Numbered from the stretch's first letter, positions 36,660 through 46,068 are shown. The stretch: DNA of 64,000 nt from Komagataeibacter sp. FNDCR2 (GCF_021295395.1 NZ_JAIWOU010000001.1:2744501-2808500), one strand, 5' to 3'. Program-made: numbers and translations. Notes: generated from the letters alone by a model not told the origin.

Positions 36660-38099
36660 ATGAACATGTTGGAAAATCCGGACTGTCTGGTCCTGGCGGA
36701 AGATGTCGCCGGTCAGGATGTGGGGGTGGTGCATGCCATCCGTCCCGCGGCACTTGATGGTCTGGGCGGTCTTGTGGGGGCGGCGGCGGCCCGCTTTGCC
36801 GGCCAGGCCGGATTTGTCGCCCGGTACGGTCAGGTACAGCTTCTTCCCGGCGCGGATGGCAATGTCACCACCGCCCTGCTGGGGGTGGGTGAGGAAAAGG
36901 ACGGCGCCGATCCGTTCGTGTTCGGTGCGCTGCCCGATTCGTTACCCCCCGGCCTGTGGCGCGTCGGCGCGCCGGCGGATATCGCGGCGACGGACATCGC
37001 CCTTGGTTTCTGTCTGGGTGCGTACCGCATGCCTGCTTTCGGGCGGGATATGCCCCCGGCGGCGGCCGGCGCGCGGCTGGTGGTGGATACGACCGGACGG
37101 GCGGCGGCCGAGATGGCGCAGTGCATGAATCTGGCGCGCTCGCTGATCAATACGCCCCCCAACCTCATGGGGCCGGATGATCTGGCCATCGCGGCGGCGG
37201 CGGCGCTCGGGCCACTGGACGTGCAGGTTCTGGTCATTCGCGGGGCACGGCTGGAAAAGGATTTTCCAACCCTGTGCCATGTCGGCGGCGGATCCGAACG
37301 GGCCCCCTGCGTGGTGGAGGCCCGCTGGCACGGCAGTACCGCCACCGATGATGCCCCGCTGATCTCCCTCGCGGGCAAGGGGGTGTGTTTCGATACCGGC
37401 GGTTATGACCTCAAATCGGCTTCCTCCATGTTGCGGATGAAAAAGGACATGGGGGGGGCGGCCATCATGCTCGCCCTTGCGCGGCTGATCGTGCTGCGCG
37501 ACCTGCCGGTGCGGCTGGAACTGCGGCTTGGCTGTGTGGAAAACAGCGTGTCCGGCCGGGCAATGCGCCCGTCCGATGTGGTGACGACCCGATCCGGGCT
37601 GACGGTCGAGATCGGGAATACCGATGCCGAGGGGCGGCTGGTGCTGTGCGACCTGCTGCATGCCGCCTGCGAACACCAGCCCGACCTGCTGGTCGATGCC
37701 GCGACGCTGACCGGCGCCGCCCGTGTGGCGCTGGGGCCGGACGTGCCCGCCCTGTTCGCCAATGACGATGCCGTGGCGGCGGCCTTTGTGGCGGCTGGCC
37801 ATGCCTGCGGCGACCCGCTGTGGCGGCTGCCGCTGTGGCCGGGATACCGCAAATGGCTGAGCAGCCCGGTGGCGGACCTGAACAATATTTCATCCAAACC
37901 CACGGCTGGGGCGATCACGGCGGCGCTTTTTCTAGAAAATTTTGTCAGAACTGATGTGCGCTGGATTCATATCGATACGTACGGGTGGAACGATGTGTCA
38001 CGTCCCGGCCGGCCAGAGGGCGGAGAAAGCCTTGGTTTAAGAGCAGCTTACGAAGGAATATTAAATATATTTAACATCGGGGACAGAATGCATCGATAA
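36660..38099 (+). CDS. M17 family leucyl aminopeptidase
   Basis: A protein of 479 residues. GKGVCFDTGGYDLK near 240 holds metal-binding and catalytic residues, and NTDAEGRLVLCD near 320 is the M17 signature. The enzyme removes N-terminal residues from peptides as a hexamer with two metal ions per active site. GGGAGGG about 8 nt before ATG 36660 decides the start; the frame is open far upstream. The last 40 codons are less GC-rich than the rest and run into an AT-rich spacer. Confidence 0.92.
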   Translation: MNMLENPDCLVLAEDVAGQDVGVVHAIRPAALDGLGGLVGAAAARFAGQAGFVARYGQVQLLPGADGNVTTALLGVGEEKDGADPFVFGALPDSLPPGLWRVGAPADIAATDIALGFCLGAYRMPAFGRDMPPAAAGARLVVDTTGRAAAEMAQCMNLARSLINTPPNLMGPDDLAIAAAAALGPLDVQVLVIRGARLEKDFPTLCHVGGGSERAPCVVEARWHGSTATDDAPLISLAGKGVCFDTGGYDLKSASSMLRMKKDMGGAAIMLALARLIVLRDLPVRLELRLGCVENSVSGRAMRPSDVVTTRSGLTVEIGNTDAEGRLVLCDLLHAACEHQPDLLVDAATLTGAARVALGPDVPALFANDDAVAAAFVAAGHACGDPLWRLPLWPGYRKWLSSPVADLNNISSKPTAGAITAALFLENFVRTDVRWIHIDTYGWNDVSRPGRPEGGESLGLRAAYEGILNIFNIGDRMHR

Positions 38100-38155
38100 A
38101 GAAACAATCCCGCAAGCGAACTAATTCTCGCGCTGCGACTTATATATGCTGTAAG

Positions 38156-38172
38156 TGCCAATTATATAGGCA
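38156..38172. promoter_or_regulatory. Imperfect dyad upstream of the MarR gene, possible operator
   Basis: TGCC and GGCA arms with an AT-rich centre (17 bp) lie 85 nt before the MarR start, next to TATATA stretches that could be -10 boxes. MarR proteins often bind such sites to control themselves. The match is weak. Confidence 0.25.
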
Positions 38173-38257
38173 GTGCAGAAAGTGCTTCTCCAGCCCCGGT
38201 CCGATTCTGCATCTGCGCCGGTTAGCGGGACTGATATTCGACAAAGGATTTCCACCG

Positions 38258-38674
38258 ATGGCCAAGTCATCACAGGCTCATACGGATCAGATGATCAATT
38301 CCCTGCGCGATACCATTGTGGCGATGGTCCGCCGTGACGGTCCCGATCTGTCGGCCCGCCAGCTGGCTGTGTTCCTGACCTGCTACCTGAGTGACGACGC
38401 ACATACCGTACGTGGTCTCGCCGCCGAGCTGAACGTGTCCAAGCCCGCGATCACCCGCGCGCTGGACCGGCTGAAGGATCTGGATCTGGCCCGCCGCACG
38501 CCGGACCCGATGGACCGCCGCTCCGTGCTGATCAAGCGCACGCTCAAGGGCAATGCCTACCTGCGTGACCTTTCCGCCATCGTGAGCGAGACGGCGACAC
38601 AGGAAAAGGCCGCCACCCCGGCCCGCAAGCCCGTCCGTCCCCGCCGCGCCGAGGGGCTGCGCCGGGTAGGCTGA
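38258..38674 (+). CDS. MarR-family transcriptional regulator
   Basis: A protein of 138 residues. A winged helix-turn-helix is visible: HTVRGLAAELNVSKPAITRALDRLKDLDLARRTPDPMDRRSVLIKRT at about 49-95. The DxRSxxxxxT wing is the MarR signature. The C-terminal 30 residues are rich in Arg, Lys and Pro. The gene is preceded by an AT-rich spacer and followed 50 nt later by a small secreted protein gene, which it may control. Ligand unknown. Confidence 0.85.
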   Translation: MAKSSQAHTDQMINSLRDTIVAMVRRDGPDLSARQLAVFLTCYLSDDAHTVRGLAAELNVSKPAITRALDRLKDLDLARRTPDPMDRRSVLIKRTLKGNAYLRDLSAIVSETATQEKAATPARKPVRPRRAEGLRRVG

Positions 38675-38724
38675 ACACGCCCATGGCTGTTTTCGTGCAT
38701 TTCAGGCACTGAAGGATTTGATCC

Positions 38725-39180
38725 ATGCGTATATCACGACGTCTGGTTGCCGCCGCCATTGCACTGGCGCCCCTGGCCGGTATGCCCGCGCTGGCCATGG
38801 CGGCCGACTCCTCGCTCGGAACGCCGTCGGGACAGGTGACGATGAAGTTCAAGTCGCTTGATGTCGGCGTTGGTCATACATGGGGCACGGGCAAGCTTGT
38901 GTTCAAGCATCACACCTACCGCTTCAAGATCGAGGGCGGGTCGCTGGCGGCCGTGGGCTTTGCCAATGTGGATGCCCGTGGCACCGTCTATAACCTGACC
39001 AAGGTCCAGGATTTCGAAGGCAGTTATGCCGCCGTGAACGGGGATGTCACGGCTGGCACCGGCGTGGGGGCCATACTGCTGAACAACCCGGCAGGCGTGC
39101 GGATCCAGCTTGACACAACCAGCACGGGCGGCCGTCTGGCCGCGGCGGCGCAGGGCATGAAGATTACGCTGCGCAAATAA
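38725..39180 (+). CDS. Small secreted protein of unknown function
   Basis: A protein of 151 residues with a clear signal peptide (MRISRRLVAAAIALAPLAGMPALAMA). The mature part is beta-rich and Gly-rich (DVGVGHTWGTGKLVFKHHTYRF; GFANVDARGTVYNLTKVQDFEGSY) and ends KITLRK. It faintly recalls periplasmic envelope proteins of the DUF1134/EipA type, but I am not confident. No Cys and no membrane helix appear in the mature protein. It follows the MarR gene on the same strand and is followed by a terminator. Confidence 0.7.
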   Translation: MRISRRLVAAAIALAPLAGMPALAMAADSSLGTPSGQVTMKFKSLDVGVGHTWGTGKLVFKHHTYRFKIEGGSLAAVGFANVDARGTVYNLTKVQDFEGSYAAVNGDVTAGTGVGAILLNNPAGVRIQLDTTSTGGRLAAAAQGMKITLRK

Positions 39181-39210
39181 CCTTTCCAGCGGTCCCGACA
39201 GGTCCGGATC

Positions 39211-39248
39211 AGGGGGAGGATGGCCGCAGGGCTGTCCTCCCCCTTTTC
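39211..39248 (+). terminator. Rho-independent terminator after the secreted protein gene
   Basis: GGGGGAGGA at 39212-39220 pairs with TCCTCCCCC at 39235-39243 and is followed by TTTT. It ends right before the stop of the convergent glycosyltransferase gene. Confidence 0.85.
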
Positions 39249-39249
39249 G

Positions 39250-40287
39250 TCACCATGTCAGTTCCGGTGTGCGGCGTACCCGCCGCCACACGGTCACGGC
39301 CCAGCCAAGCTGGACAATGCCGACCAGGCCAAGGGCGGTGGATGGGGCGATCCGGTTCGTGGCCACGGCCCCGGCCACAAGGCTCCCGTAAGCGGTCGCC
39401 CCCCATGCCATAAGGGTAATGCGCGGCGCCTTCATGCCGCTGCGATGGGCCATCTGGTACAGATGCTCGCGGTGCGCGCGCATGAGCGGACGGCCCGCAT
39501 GGATGCGCCGCAGCAGGGTCGCCGACACATCCGTCAGCATGCCTGACAGGATCAGCGGCATCAGCATCCCGCCATGGGACAGATGCGGCAGGCCCGCCAT
39601 GCGCAGTCCCAGCGCGCCAAGCACCAGCCCGCAGCACTGGCTTCCCACATCCCCCATGAAAAGTCGCGCACGCGGAAAGTTCAGGGGCAGGAAGCCGGCC
39701 ATGGCCGCAGCCAGAACCAGCGCCGTGCCCCATATGTCCACGCCGCCATGGGCGGCAAGGCACAGCCCCGCCGTGGCCAGGCAGGCCAGCAGCGTGCAGC
39801 CACCGGCCAGCCCATCCAGTCCATCCACGAAATTGAGAACATTGCACAGGCAGACCAGCCACAGAATCCTTAACGGCAGTTCGGCCCATGCCGCAGGCAG
39901 GGGCAGGGCCGCGATGCCGCCCCCCGCCACCACGCTGGCCGCGGCGACCTGTGCCGCAAGCTTCCATGCCGGGGGCATGGGGTGCATGTCGTCATGCCAT
40001 GAAAAAAGGCCAAGCCAGACCGTGGCGAGCAGCAATGTGATGTCCGCCCTGTCCGCCACATGGTGGAAGATCATTTCCGTCACTGGCATACCGACAAGGA
40101 ACACGGCCACAATCGCCAGCCCCCCACCCTTGGGCACGGGGGCGGCGTGGGCGCTGCGCCCGGTAGGATAATCCATGACGTGCAGACCGATCACCCGACG
40201 TGACAGGACCGTCGCCGTCAGGCCGCCCGCCATGAGCACAAGGCCAAACAGGGCCACGGCGGCATGGGTGGAATGCATGCTGGTCAT
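39250..40287 (-). CDS. WecA/MraY-like polyprenyl-phosphate sugar-1-phosphate transferase
   Basis: A protein of 345 residues with about ten membrane helices. Cytoplasmic loop motifs match the family: SAHAAPVPKGGG near 45, NVLNFVDGLDGLAGG near 150 (metal-binding Asp), FPRARLFMGDVGSQ near 205 and AHREHLYQ near 270. Such enzymes move a sugar-1-phosphate from a UDP-sugar to undecaprenyl phosphate and so start a surface polysaccharide. The His motif HREH suggests the WecA/WbpL group, not MraY. It is divergent (67 nt) from the dehydratase gene, so both may use one control region. Confidence 0.88.
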   Translation of the reverse strand: MTSMHSTHAAVALFGLVLMAGGLTATVLSRRVIGLHVMDYPTGRSAHAAPVPKGGGLAIVAVFLVGMPVTEMIFHHVADRADITLLLATVWLGLFSWHDDMHPMPPAWKLAAQVAAASVVAGGGIAALPLPAAWAELPLRILWLVCLCNVLNFVDGLDGLAGGCTLLACLATAGLCLAAHGGVDIWGTALVLAAAMAGFLPLNFPRARLFMGDVGSQCCGLVLGALGLRMAGLPHLSHGGMLMPLILSGMLTDVSATLLRRIHAGRPLMRAHREHLYQMAHRSGMKAPRITLMAWGATAYGSLVAGAVATNRIAPSTALGLVGIVQLGWAVTVWRRVRRTPELTW

Positions 40288-40354
40288 GAAAGCCGGGATT
40301 GGAGCATGATCTCTCCTTCTTGCCCTACGTCCGCTCGGCTATAGGTGGCGCAGA

Positions 40355-42325
40355 ATGGTTAGGCAATCCTCCCGCCGTCGCCCGGCCCTGGCCGAATGCG
40401 CGCGCATGATACGGACCCTGGCGGTAAATTGCGCCCTTGATACGCTTATGGGCACGATCGCCGCCTTCGTGGCGCAGGGCGTGAGCGGTTTCGTGGCGCG
40501 GGGGTGGCCGGCATGGGCGCTGCCGGTCGTGGGCATGGGGGCCATCGCGGTGGCGGGCTGGCCGTTCCGTGTTTTCCAGCAGCACTGGCGCTTTGCCGGG
40601 CGGTCCGACTTCTGGCGGCTGGGCGGGGCCTGCGTGCTGGCGGGCCTGCTGGCGACCGGCCTGCTGGCCGGGCTGGGCGCGGGAGCGGGCGCGCCCGCTT
40701 TCGGCATGGCTTACACCATGGCGGCGTTCATGCTCATGGCGGGCGCGCGGGCGGGGTATCAGGGCTGGCGCCATTACCGTGGCGGACGGGCCATGCGGTC
40801 CGGCGCGCGGATCATCCTGCTGGGGGATGGGGAGGGGGCGAGCCGTTTTCTCAGGCTGATGCCCGACCGGGCGGGCCGGGTCGTGGGCATGGTGGTCGAA
40901 GGGCCGCAGCGCCGGCCGGGGCGGCAGTTGTGCGGTGTGCCGGTGTTGGGGCAGGTGGGGGATCTGGCGCGCATCCTGTCCCGCATGGAGCCCGCCGGGG
41001 ATATGCTGCTGGTTGTGGTCGATCCGGACTTTCGCGGCGCGCGGCTGGCGGCCGTGCTGCACGCGGCGCAGGACACCGGCACGCAGGTCCGCTGCATGGC
41101 CGACCTGTCGGGCCTGGCCGGGGGTGTGTCCGCCCCCCTGCCGCCTGTCAGCCTGACCGACCTGCTCAATCGCCCCGCCGTGACACAGGATGGGCACGGC
41201 ATTGCGGAAATGCTGCGCGGCAGGCGCGTGCTGATTACCGGGGCCGGTGGATCCATTGGCGGTGAACTGGCCCGGCAGATCGCCGCCCACGCCCCGGCGG
41301 AAATGGTGCTGCTGGACATCGGGGAATTCCCGCTGTGGCAGGTGGATCTTCATCTGGGGGAACAGGGGAGTGACGTAGCGCGGCATCTCGTGCTGGCCGA
41401 TATACGCGACGCCGGGCGGATCGACCGGGTTTTTGCCCGTTTCCGGCCCGAACTGGTCTTTCATGCCGCGGCGCTGAAGCATGTGCCGATGGTTGAGGAC
41501 AATCCCTGCGAAGGGCTGCTGACCAACGTGACCGGCACCCGCATCGTGGCCGATGCCGCGGCGCGCCATGGTGCGCGGGCGATGGTGCTGATCTCGACGG
41601 ACAAGGCGGTCAATCCGGCCAGTGTCATGGGGGCGTCCAAGCGCGTGGCGGAAATGTACTGCCAGGCGCTGGATATGCGGGCCCGTGGCGGGACAGAGGG
41701 CGCGGGCATGCGGTGCATGAGCGTGCGGTTCGGCAATGTGATGGGATCGACCGGATCGGTCATTCCGCTGTTCCGCCACCAGCTTGAGCGCGGTGGCCCG
41801 CTTACGGTGACCGATTCGCGCATGCAGCGTTATTTCATGACCGTATCCGAAGCGGTGGGGCTGGTCCTGCAGGCCAGCGCCTGTGGCACCGGGGCCGAGG
41901 CGGGCAGGCTTGCCCCCCTGTTGCGGGGCGGCGGGATATTCGTGCTGGATATGGGCACGCCGGTGCGTATCCTTGATCTGGCGCGCCAGATGATCGTCCT
42001 GGCCGGGTTGCGGCCCGGCACGGATGTGGAGATCCGCTTTACCGGCCTGCGCCCCGGTGAAAAGCTGGAGGAAGACCTGTTTTACCGGCAGGAAGTGCTG
42101 CAGCCCACCGGCTGTCCCGGCCTGCGGATGGCAACACCGCGTACGGTGGACCTTGCGCAGGTGGCCAATATCATGGATGCACTTGATGTGGCATGCCGTA
42201 ATGGTGATGGCGCGCAGGCGCTGGAACTGGTGCGCGGGCTTGTGCCCGAGTTCGTACACAACCCCCATGGCAGGGTCACTCCGGTCCCGGCTGGACCGCT
42301 CGATGTGGAAAGGAATGCATCATGA
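40355..42325 (+). CDS. CapD/WbpM/PglF-type membrane UDP-GlcNAc C4,C6-dehydratase
   Basis: A protein of 656 residues. Four membrane helices come first, then a nucleotide-binding CoA-like domain (ARIILLGDGEGASRFLRL), then a Rossmann SDR domain starting LITGAGGSIGGELARQIA near 292. The active-site region STDKAVNPASVMGASKR (about 410-430) has Met where most SDR enzymes have Tyr, the Ser-Met-Lys arrangement of WbpM/PglF. These convert UDP-GlcNAc to the 4-keto-6-deoxy sugar. Its stop overlaps the next gene's ATG (ATGA). Confidence 0.92.
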   Translation: MVRQSSRRRPALAECARMIRTLAVNCALDTLMGTIAAFVAQGVSGFVARGWPAWALPVVGMGAIAVAGWPFRVFQQHWRFAGRSDFWRLGGACVLAGLLATGLLAGLGAGAGAPAFGMAYTMAAFMLMAGARAGYQGWRHYRGGRAMRSGARIILLGDGEGASRFLRLMPDRAGRVVGMVVEGPQRRPGRQLCGVPVLGQVGDLARILSRMEPAGDMLLVVVDPDFRGARLAAVLHAAQDTGTQVRCMADLSGLAGGVSAPLPPVSLTDLLNRPAVTQDGHGIAEMLRGRRVLITGAGGSIGGELARQIAAHAPAEMVLLDIGEFPLWQVDLHLGEQGSDVARHLVLADIRDAGRIDRVFARFRPELVFHAAALKHVPMVEDNPCEGLLTNVTGTRIVADAAARHGARAMVLISTDKAVNPASVMGASKRVAEMYCQALDMRARGGTEGAGMRCMSVRFGNVMGSTGSVIPLFRHQLERGGPLTVTDSRMQRYFMTVSEAVGLVLQASACGTGAEAGRLAPLLRGGGIFVLDMGTPVRILDLARQMIVLAGLRPGTDVEIRFTGLRPGEKLEEDLFYRQEVLQPTGCPGLRMATPRTVDLAQVANIMDALDVACRNGDGAQALELVRGLVPEFVHNPHGRVTPVPAGPLDVERNAS

Positions 42326-43473
42326 ACGCTCCGCTGGAAGCCCCCGTGGGCTTTCTGAACCTGCCCCAGCAGCAGAGCCTGATCGGCCCCCGGATCAAAC
42401 AGCGTGTCGATGCGGTCATGAAGCACTGCCGCTTTGTCATGGGCCCGGAAGTCATGGAGCTTGAAGGCCGGCTGGCCAGCTATAGCGGGGCGGCGGAATG
42501 CGTGGGTGTCTCGTCGGGCACGGATGCGATCCAGATCGTGCTGATGGCCGAGGGAATCGGGGCGGGCGACGCCGTATTCCTGCCTGCCTTCACCTATACC
42601 GCCACGGCCGAGGTGCCGCTGGTGCTGGGGGCCACCCCGGTTTTCGTGGATGTGGATCCCGCCACGTTCCAGATCGACCCCGCCAGCCTGCGCCGCCGCA
42701 TTGCCGATGTAAGGAAGGCGGGCCGCCTGCGCCCGCGCGCGGTGATCGGGGTGGATCTGTTCGGCCAGCCCGCGCCGTGGCCGGAACTGCGTGCCATCGC
42801 GCAGGAGGAGGACCTGTTCCTCATGGCCGACTGCGCGCAGGCGTTCGGGGCCAGCCTGTCCGGGCGCAGGCTGGGGCGGGAGGCGGTGGCCACCACGCTG
42901 TCGTTCTTTCCCTCCAAGCCGCTGGGTGCGTATGGCGATGCCGGCGGTATCCTGACCGATGACCCGGCGCGGGCCGAACTGTACCGCTCGCTGCGCACGC
43001 ATGGGGAAGGCAAGACCCGTTATGAGGTGCTGCGCACCGGCATGAACGCGCGGCTGGATACGATCCAGGCCGCCATCCTGCTGGCCAAGCTGGATATTTT
43101 CGACATGGAGCTTGATCGCAGGCGGGCCATAGCCGCCGCTTATGACGGGGGTGTGGCGGGCCATGTCACGCCGCCCGCCCGCGTGCCGGACAGTCAGGCG
43201 TCATGGGCGATCTATTCCGTCCTGACCAGGGGGGCGACGGAGCGCGCGGCCATCCAGCAGTCCATGCAGGCGCGCGGCGTCGCCTCCGCCATCTATTACC
43301 CGCGCCCCCTGCACCATCAGCCCGCTTATGCGGCGGCGCATGATGGCGTGGCCCTGCCCGTGGCGGAGGAGCTGTCCCAGCGTATTCTGGCGCTGCCGCT
43401 CCACCCGGAACTGACGGATCATGACGTTGGCCGGGTTATCGCGGCCGTGTGTGCCCAAGGAGATCAAACCTAA
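42322..43473 (+). CDS. DegT/DnrJ/EryC1-family sugar aminotransferase, WbpE-like
   Basis: A protein of 383 residues with the fold-type I aminotransferase pattern: SSGTDAIQIVLMAEGIGAGD near 62, FVDVDPATFQIDP near 108, and the PLP Lys in SFFPSKPLGAYGDAG near 197. It would aminate the keto sugar made by the preceding dehydratase. The subgroup resembles WbpE/PglE enzymes. It overlaps the dehydratase gene by 4 nt. An acetyltransferase that would complete a bacillosamine-type sugar is not in this cluster. Confidence 0.9.
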   Translation: MNAPLEAPVGFLNLPQQQSLIGPRIKQRVDAVMKHCRFVMGPEVMELEGRLASYSGAAECVGVSSGTDAIQIVLMAEGIGAGDAVFLPAFTYTATAEVPLVLGATPVFVDVDPATFQIDPASLRRRIADVRKAGRLRPRAVIGVDLFGQPAPWPELRAIAQEEDLFLMADCAQAFGASLSGRRLGREAVATTLSFFPSKPLGAYGDAGGILTDDPARAELYRSLRTHGEGKTRYEVLRTGMNARLDTIQAAILLAKLDIFDMELDRRRAIAAAYDGGVAGHVTPPARVPDSQASWAIYSVLTRGATERAAIQQSMQARGVASAIYYPRPLHHQPAYAAAHDGVALPVAEELSQRILALPLHPELTDHDVGRVIAAVCAQGDQT

Positions 43474-43962
43474 ATGAAACGCGAGACAGCCCTGCTGATC
43501 GGGTTCCTGTTCATCACGGTCGGTACGGCAACGGGGTTGTGGTACATGGCCATGCCCAATTTCCGGCCGCTGAGCTTTCCCACCATGGAATCGGGCACCA
43601 TCGCCGTCGGGCCCATGCGCAAGGAACGCAGCCTGACCGCAGCCCAGATCCATACGCTCAATGACTGGTTGCAGGCCCATACCGCCGGATGGGGCCCGCT
43701 GGGCCAGACACCGCCTTCAAGCGGGGACGCGGTCATGGAAATGCAGGTGCGCGCGGACGGGGCGCAGCATGACGCCGCCCCGGCGGAGCCCTACCGCATC
43801 ACGCTATGGACCGGGATCAGCGCGGCGGACTGGAACAATACCGTGTTCGTGGAATCGAAGCCCGGCGCGGTCATCCGTTTCCACCATTTCAAGAACAAGG
43901 ATTTCAGCGCGCTGCGTGATCTGGTCAATCAGTACGATTATCCCCGGTCCGCCTTTCCATGA
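43474..43962 (+). CDS. Membrane-anchored protein of unknown function in the glycan operon
   Basis: A protein of 162 residues. One helix (ALLIGFLFITVGTATGLWYMAM, residues 6-27) anchors it, with the rest outside the cytoplasm. I recognise no family. The ATG follows the aminotransferase stop directly, and its end overlaps the phosphatase start (ATGA), so it is locked into the operon. The mature part has several Trp and His residues and no Cys. A role in surface sugar export or assembly can only be guessed. Confidence 0.8.
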   Translation: MKRETALLIGFLFITVGTATGLWYMAMPNFRPLSFPTMESGTIAVGPMRKERSLTAAQIHTLNDWLQAHTAGWGPLGQTPPSSGDAVMEMQVRADGAQHDAAPAEPYRITLWTGISAADWNNTVFVESKPGAVIRFHHFKNKDFSALRDLVNQYDYPRSAFP

Positions 43963-44543
43963 GCCTGGTGGCGGAAGGCACGGCGGGGCTGATCTTTGAT
44001 TGCGACGGCACGCTCGTCGACAGCCTGCCCCTGTACCGCGAGGGCTGGATCACCGCCCTTGAGGACGCGATCCGCCAGAGCGTGCCGCTGGAATGGTTCC
44101 ACGGCCATGGCGGCATCTCGGAGCAGATGGTGCTGGATATCGTCGAACAGCGTCTGGGCCGCAGCGTGGAGCGTGACCTCATCATCGCCCGTGCGCGTGA
44201 AATGATGCTCCAGCAGCTTCATGTGCTGGAGGAAATTACGGTGGTGACGGATATAGCCCGGCGCTATCACGGTCTGCTGCCCATGGCCGTGGCCTCCAAC
44301 GGGTCGCGGCAGATCGTGTCCGCCTGCCTGCGGCACCTGGGGCTTGAGCGGCTGTTTGACACCATCATCACCATAGATGACGTGGACAATCCCAAGCCCG
44401 CGCCCGATATGTTCCTGCTGGCGGCGGGCAGGCTGGATGTCGCGCCCGCATCCTGTCTCGTGTTCGAGGACAGTCGCGAGGGCATGCTGGCCGCGACCCG
44501 CGCGGGCATGCCGCATGTCGATGTCAACACGCTGCTGCCCTGA
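43959..44543 (+). CDS. HAD-superfamily phosphatase, beta-phosphoglucomutase/GPH-like
   Basis: A protein of 194 residues. LIFDCDGTLVDSLPLY (motif I, nucleophile Asp near 14), AVASNGSRQ (motif II) and KPAPDMFLLAA plus VFEDSREGMLAA (motifs III and IV) define a subfamily I HAD enzyme with a helical cap. It most likely dephosphorylates a sugar phosphate. It is the last gene of the glycan operon, with a 4-nt overlap to the gene before. A 7-bp GC hairpin (44540-44561) spans its stop. Confidence 0.88.
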   Translation: MSLVAEGTAGLIFDCDGTLVDSLPLYREGWITALEDAIRQSVPLEWFHGHGGISEQMVLDIVEQRLGRSVERDLIIARAREMMLQQLHVLEEITVVTDIARRYHGLLPMAVASNGSRQIVSACLRHLGLERLFDTIITIDDVDNPKPAPDMFLLAAGRLDVAPASCLVFEDSREGMLAATRAGMPHVDVNTLLP

Positions 44544-44557
44544 AGCCGCCGCGCGCT

Positions 44558-46003
44558 TCAGCCGGTGCCGAGCGAGCGGTAAAGCGCGACCACCCGCCTG
44601 CTGACAAGGATGGACAGCGCGGGAATGACCGAGAACAGGGCGAATACCCAGAAGGCGGCCTGTTGCGCCCCGGTGGTTCCCCCCGGCTGCGCAAGCCCCG
44701 CGGCGTTGGCGATCGTTCCCGCCACGGCGGACGCTACGGCCGTGGTGTAAAGCTGTATGGTCGTGAGCGAGGCGGAGGCCAGCCCCTGTTCGGCAGGCGG
44801 CGTCAGGCGCAGGATCCCGCCCAGCAGATGCGGCCATGCCATGCCGACCCCCGTGCCTACGGCGGCGAACGCCACCCCGATGGGGATGATGTCCGCCAGC
44901 GACCCGCTGGCGGGGCATGGCATCCACCATGTCAGGAACACGATCGCCCCGAACCCCAGAACCGGCGCCGTCGCCAGTGCGCGACGCGCCTGATGCGGCG
45001 TGGCCCCGCCGCTTGTAAAGGAACCTGCCGACCACCCGGCGGCCATGAGGGCCGACAGGTAACCGGCCACCACCGGGCGCTGGTGGTGCAGGACCTGAAG
45101 GAAAAGGGGCGCGAAAATTTCAATGACTTCCACACTCAGGGCCAGACCACCCAGCAGGCAGTAGAACGGCAGCAGGGGGGAGCGCAGGCCCAGCGCGCCC
45201 TTTGGTAGCAGCCGGGTGTCGCGGTTATGCTCGCAATGGGCAAACCACGCGAACAGGCCCAGCGAAATGGCCAGCCCCGCCAGATTCTGCTGGAAATGAA
45301 GGGCCGCGCTGGTCACGGACAGGACAAGCACCGACATCACCAGCAGCATGAGCTGCCGCCACGCCATCGCGGATGTGGGCATGCCGGCTTCGGCGCGGGC
45401 AGGGGGCAGCACCCGCACCGCGAAAATGGCGAAAACCAGCGATCCCGCGCACAGGATCCAGAACGCCAGCCGCCATGCCCCGATCTCGGCGAACAGGCCG
45501 CCCATGGCCGGGCCGATCAGGGTGGCGATTCCCCACATGGAGGAAAGCATGCCCATGGCGCGGGTCCATAACGGCTCGGCAAAGACCAGCCGGATCACGG
45601 CATAGGCCAGTGAAACCAGCATGCCCGCCCCCAGCCCCTGAAAGCTCCGGCCCCACAGCATGACCCCCATGGACGGGGCAAGCGCGCATAGCAGCGCGCC
45701 CAGCGCGAAAACGCCCGCCGCCATGGCGTAGGCCCGCCGTGGCCCCAGCGTGCCAAGGGCATGAATGGACAGGGACGAACCGATAATGGAGGCGACGATG
45801 AAAAGCGTCTCGTTCCACGCATAGTACCGGATGCCGCCAATATCCTTCACGGCGGAGGGCAGTATGGCCAGGATCATGTAGAGATTGATCGCGTGCAGCG
45901 CGACACCGACCGCCAGAACGCAGGATTTCGCGCCATTGGCGCCGGAGAACAGGAGCCGCCACGTGGGAGTGGATGCGTTGCCCATGTCTGTTGTACCGTC
46001 CAT
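44558..46003 (-). CDS. MFS drug/metabolite exporter, DHA2-like, divergent from soxR
   Basis: A protein of 481 residues with about 12-14 membrane helices. GTLGPRRAYAMAAGVFALGALLCALAPSMGVMLWGRSFQGLGAG contains the loop and motif C-like Gly patterns of MFS exporters. ATG 46003 is chosen because AAGG lies 8-9 nt upstream. Its promoter (46069-46099) has the overlong spacer and dyad of a SoxR target, so it is probably induced by redox-cycling compounds. The substrate is unknown. Confidence 0.88.
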   Translation of the reverse strand: MDGTTDMGNASTPTWRLLFSGANGAKSCVLAVGVALHAINLYMILAILPSAVKDIGGIRYYAWNETLFIVASIIGSSLSIHALGTLGPRRAYAMAAGVFALGALLCALAPSMGVMLWGRSFQGLGAGMLVSLAYAVIRLVFAEPLWTRAMGMLSSMWGIATLIGPAMGGLFAEIGAWRLAFWILCAGSLVFAIFAVRVLPPARAEAGMPTSAMAWRQLMLLVMSVLVLSVTSAALHFQQNLAGLAISLGLFAWFAHCEHNRDTRLLPKGALGLRSPLLPFYCLLGGLALSVEVIEIFAPLFLQVLHHQRPVVAGYLSALMAAGWSAGSFTSGGATPHQARRALATAPVLGFGAIVFLTWWMPCPASGSLADIIPIGVAFAAVGTGVGMAWPHLLGGILRLTPPAEQGLASASLTTIQLYTTAVASAVAGTIANAAGLAQPGGTTGAQQAAFWVFALFSVIPALSILVSRRVVALYRSLGTG

Positions 46004-46068
46004 CGAAATGACCTTGGGTGCCGCGGCGGGAAGTCGGTCGCGGGGCTTGCCCGGGCATGCCGATACTG

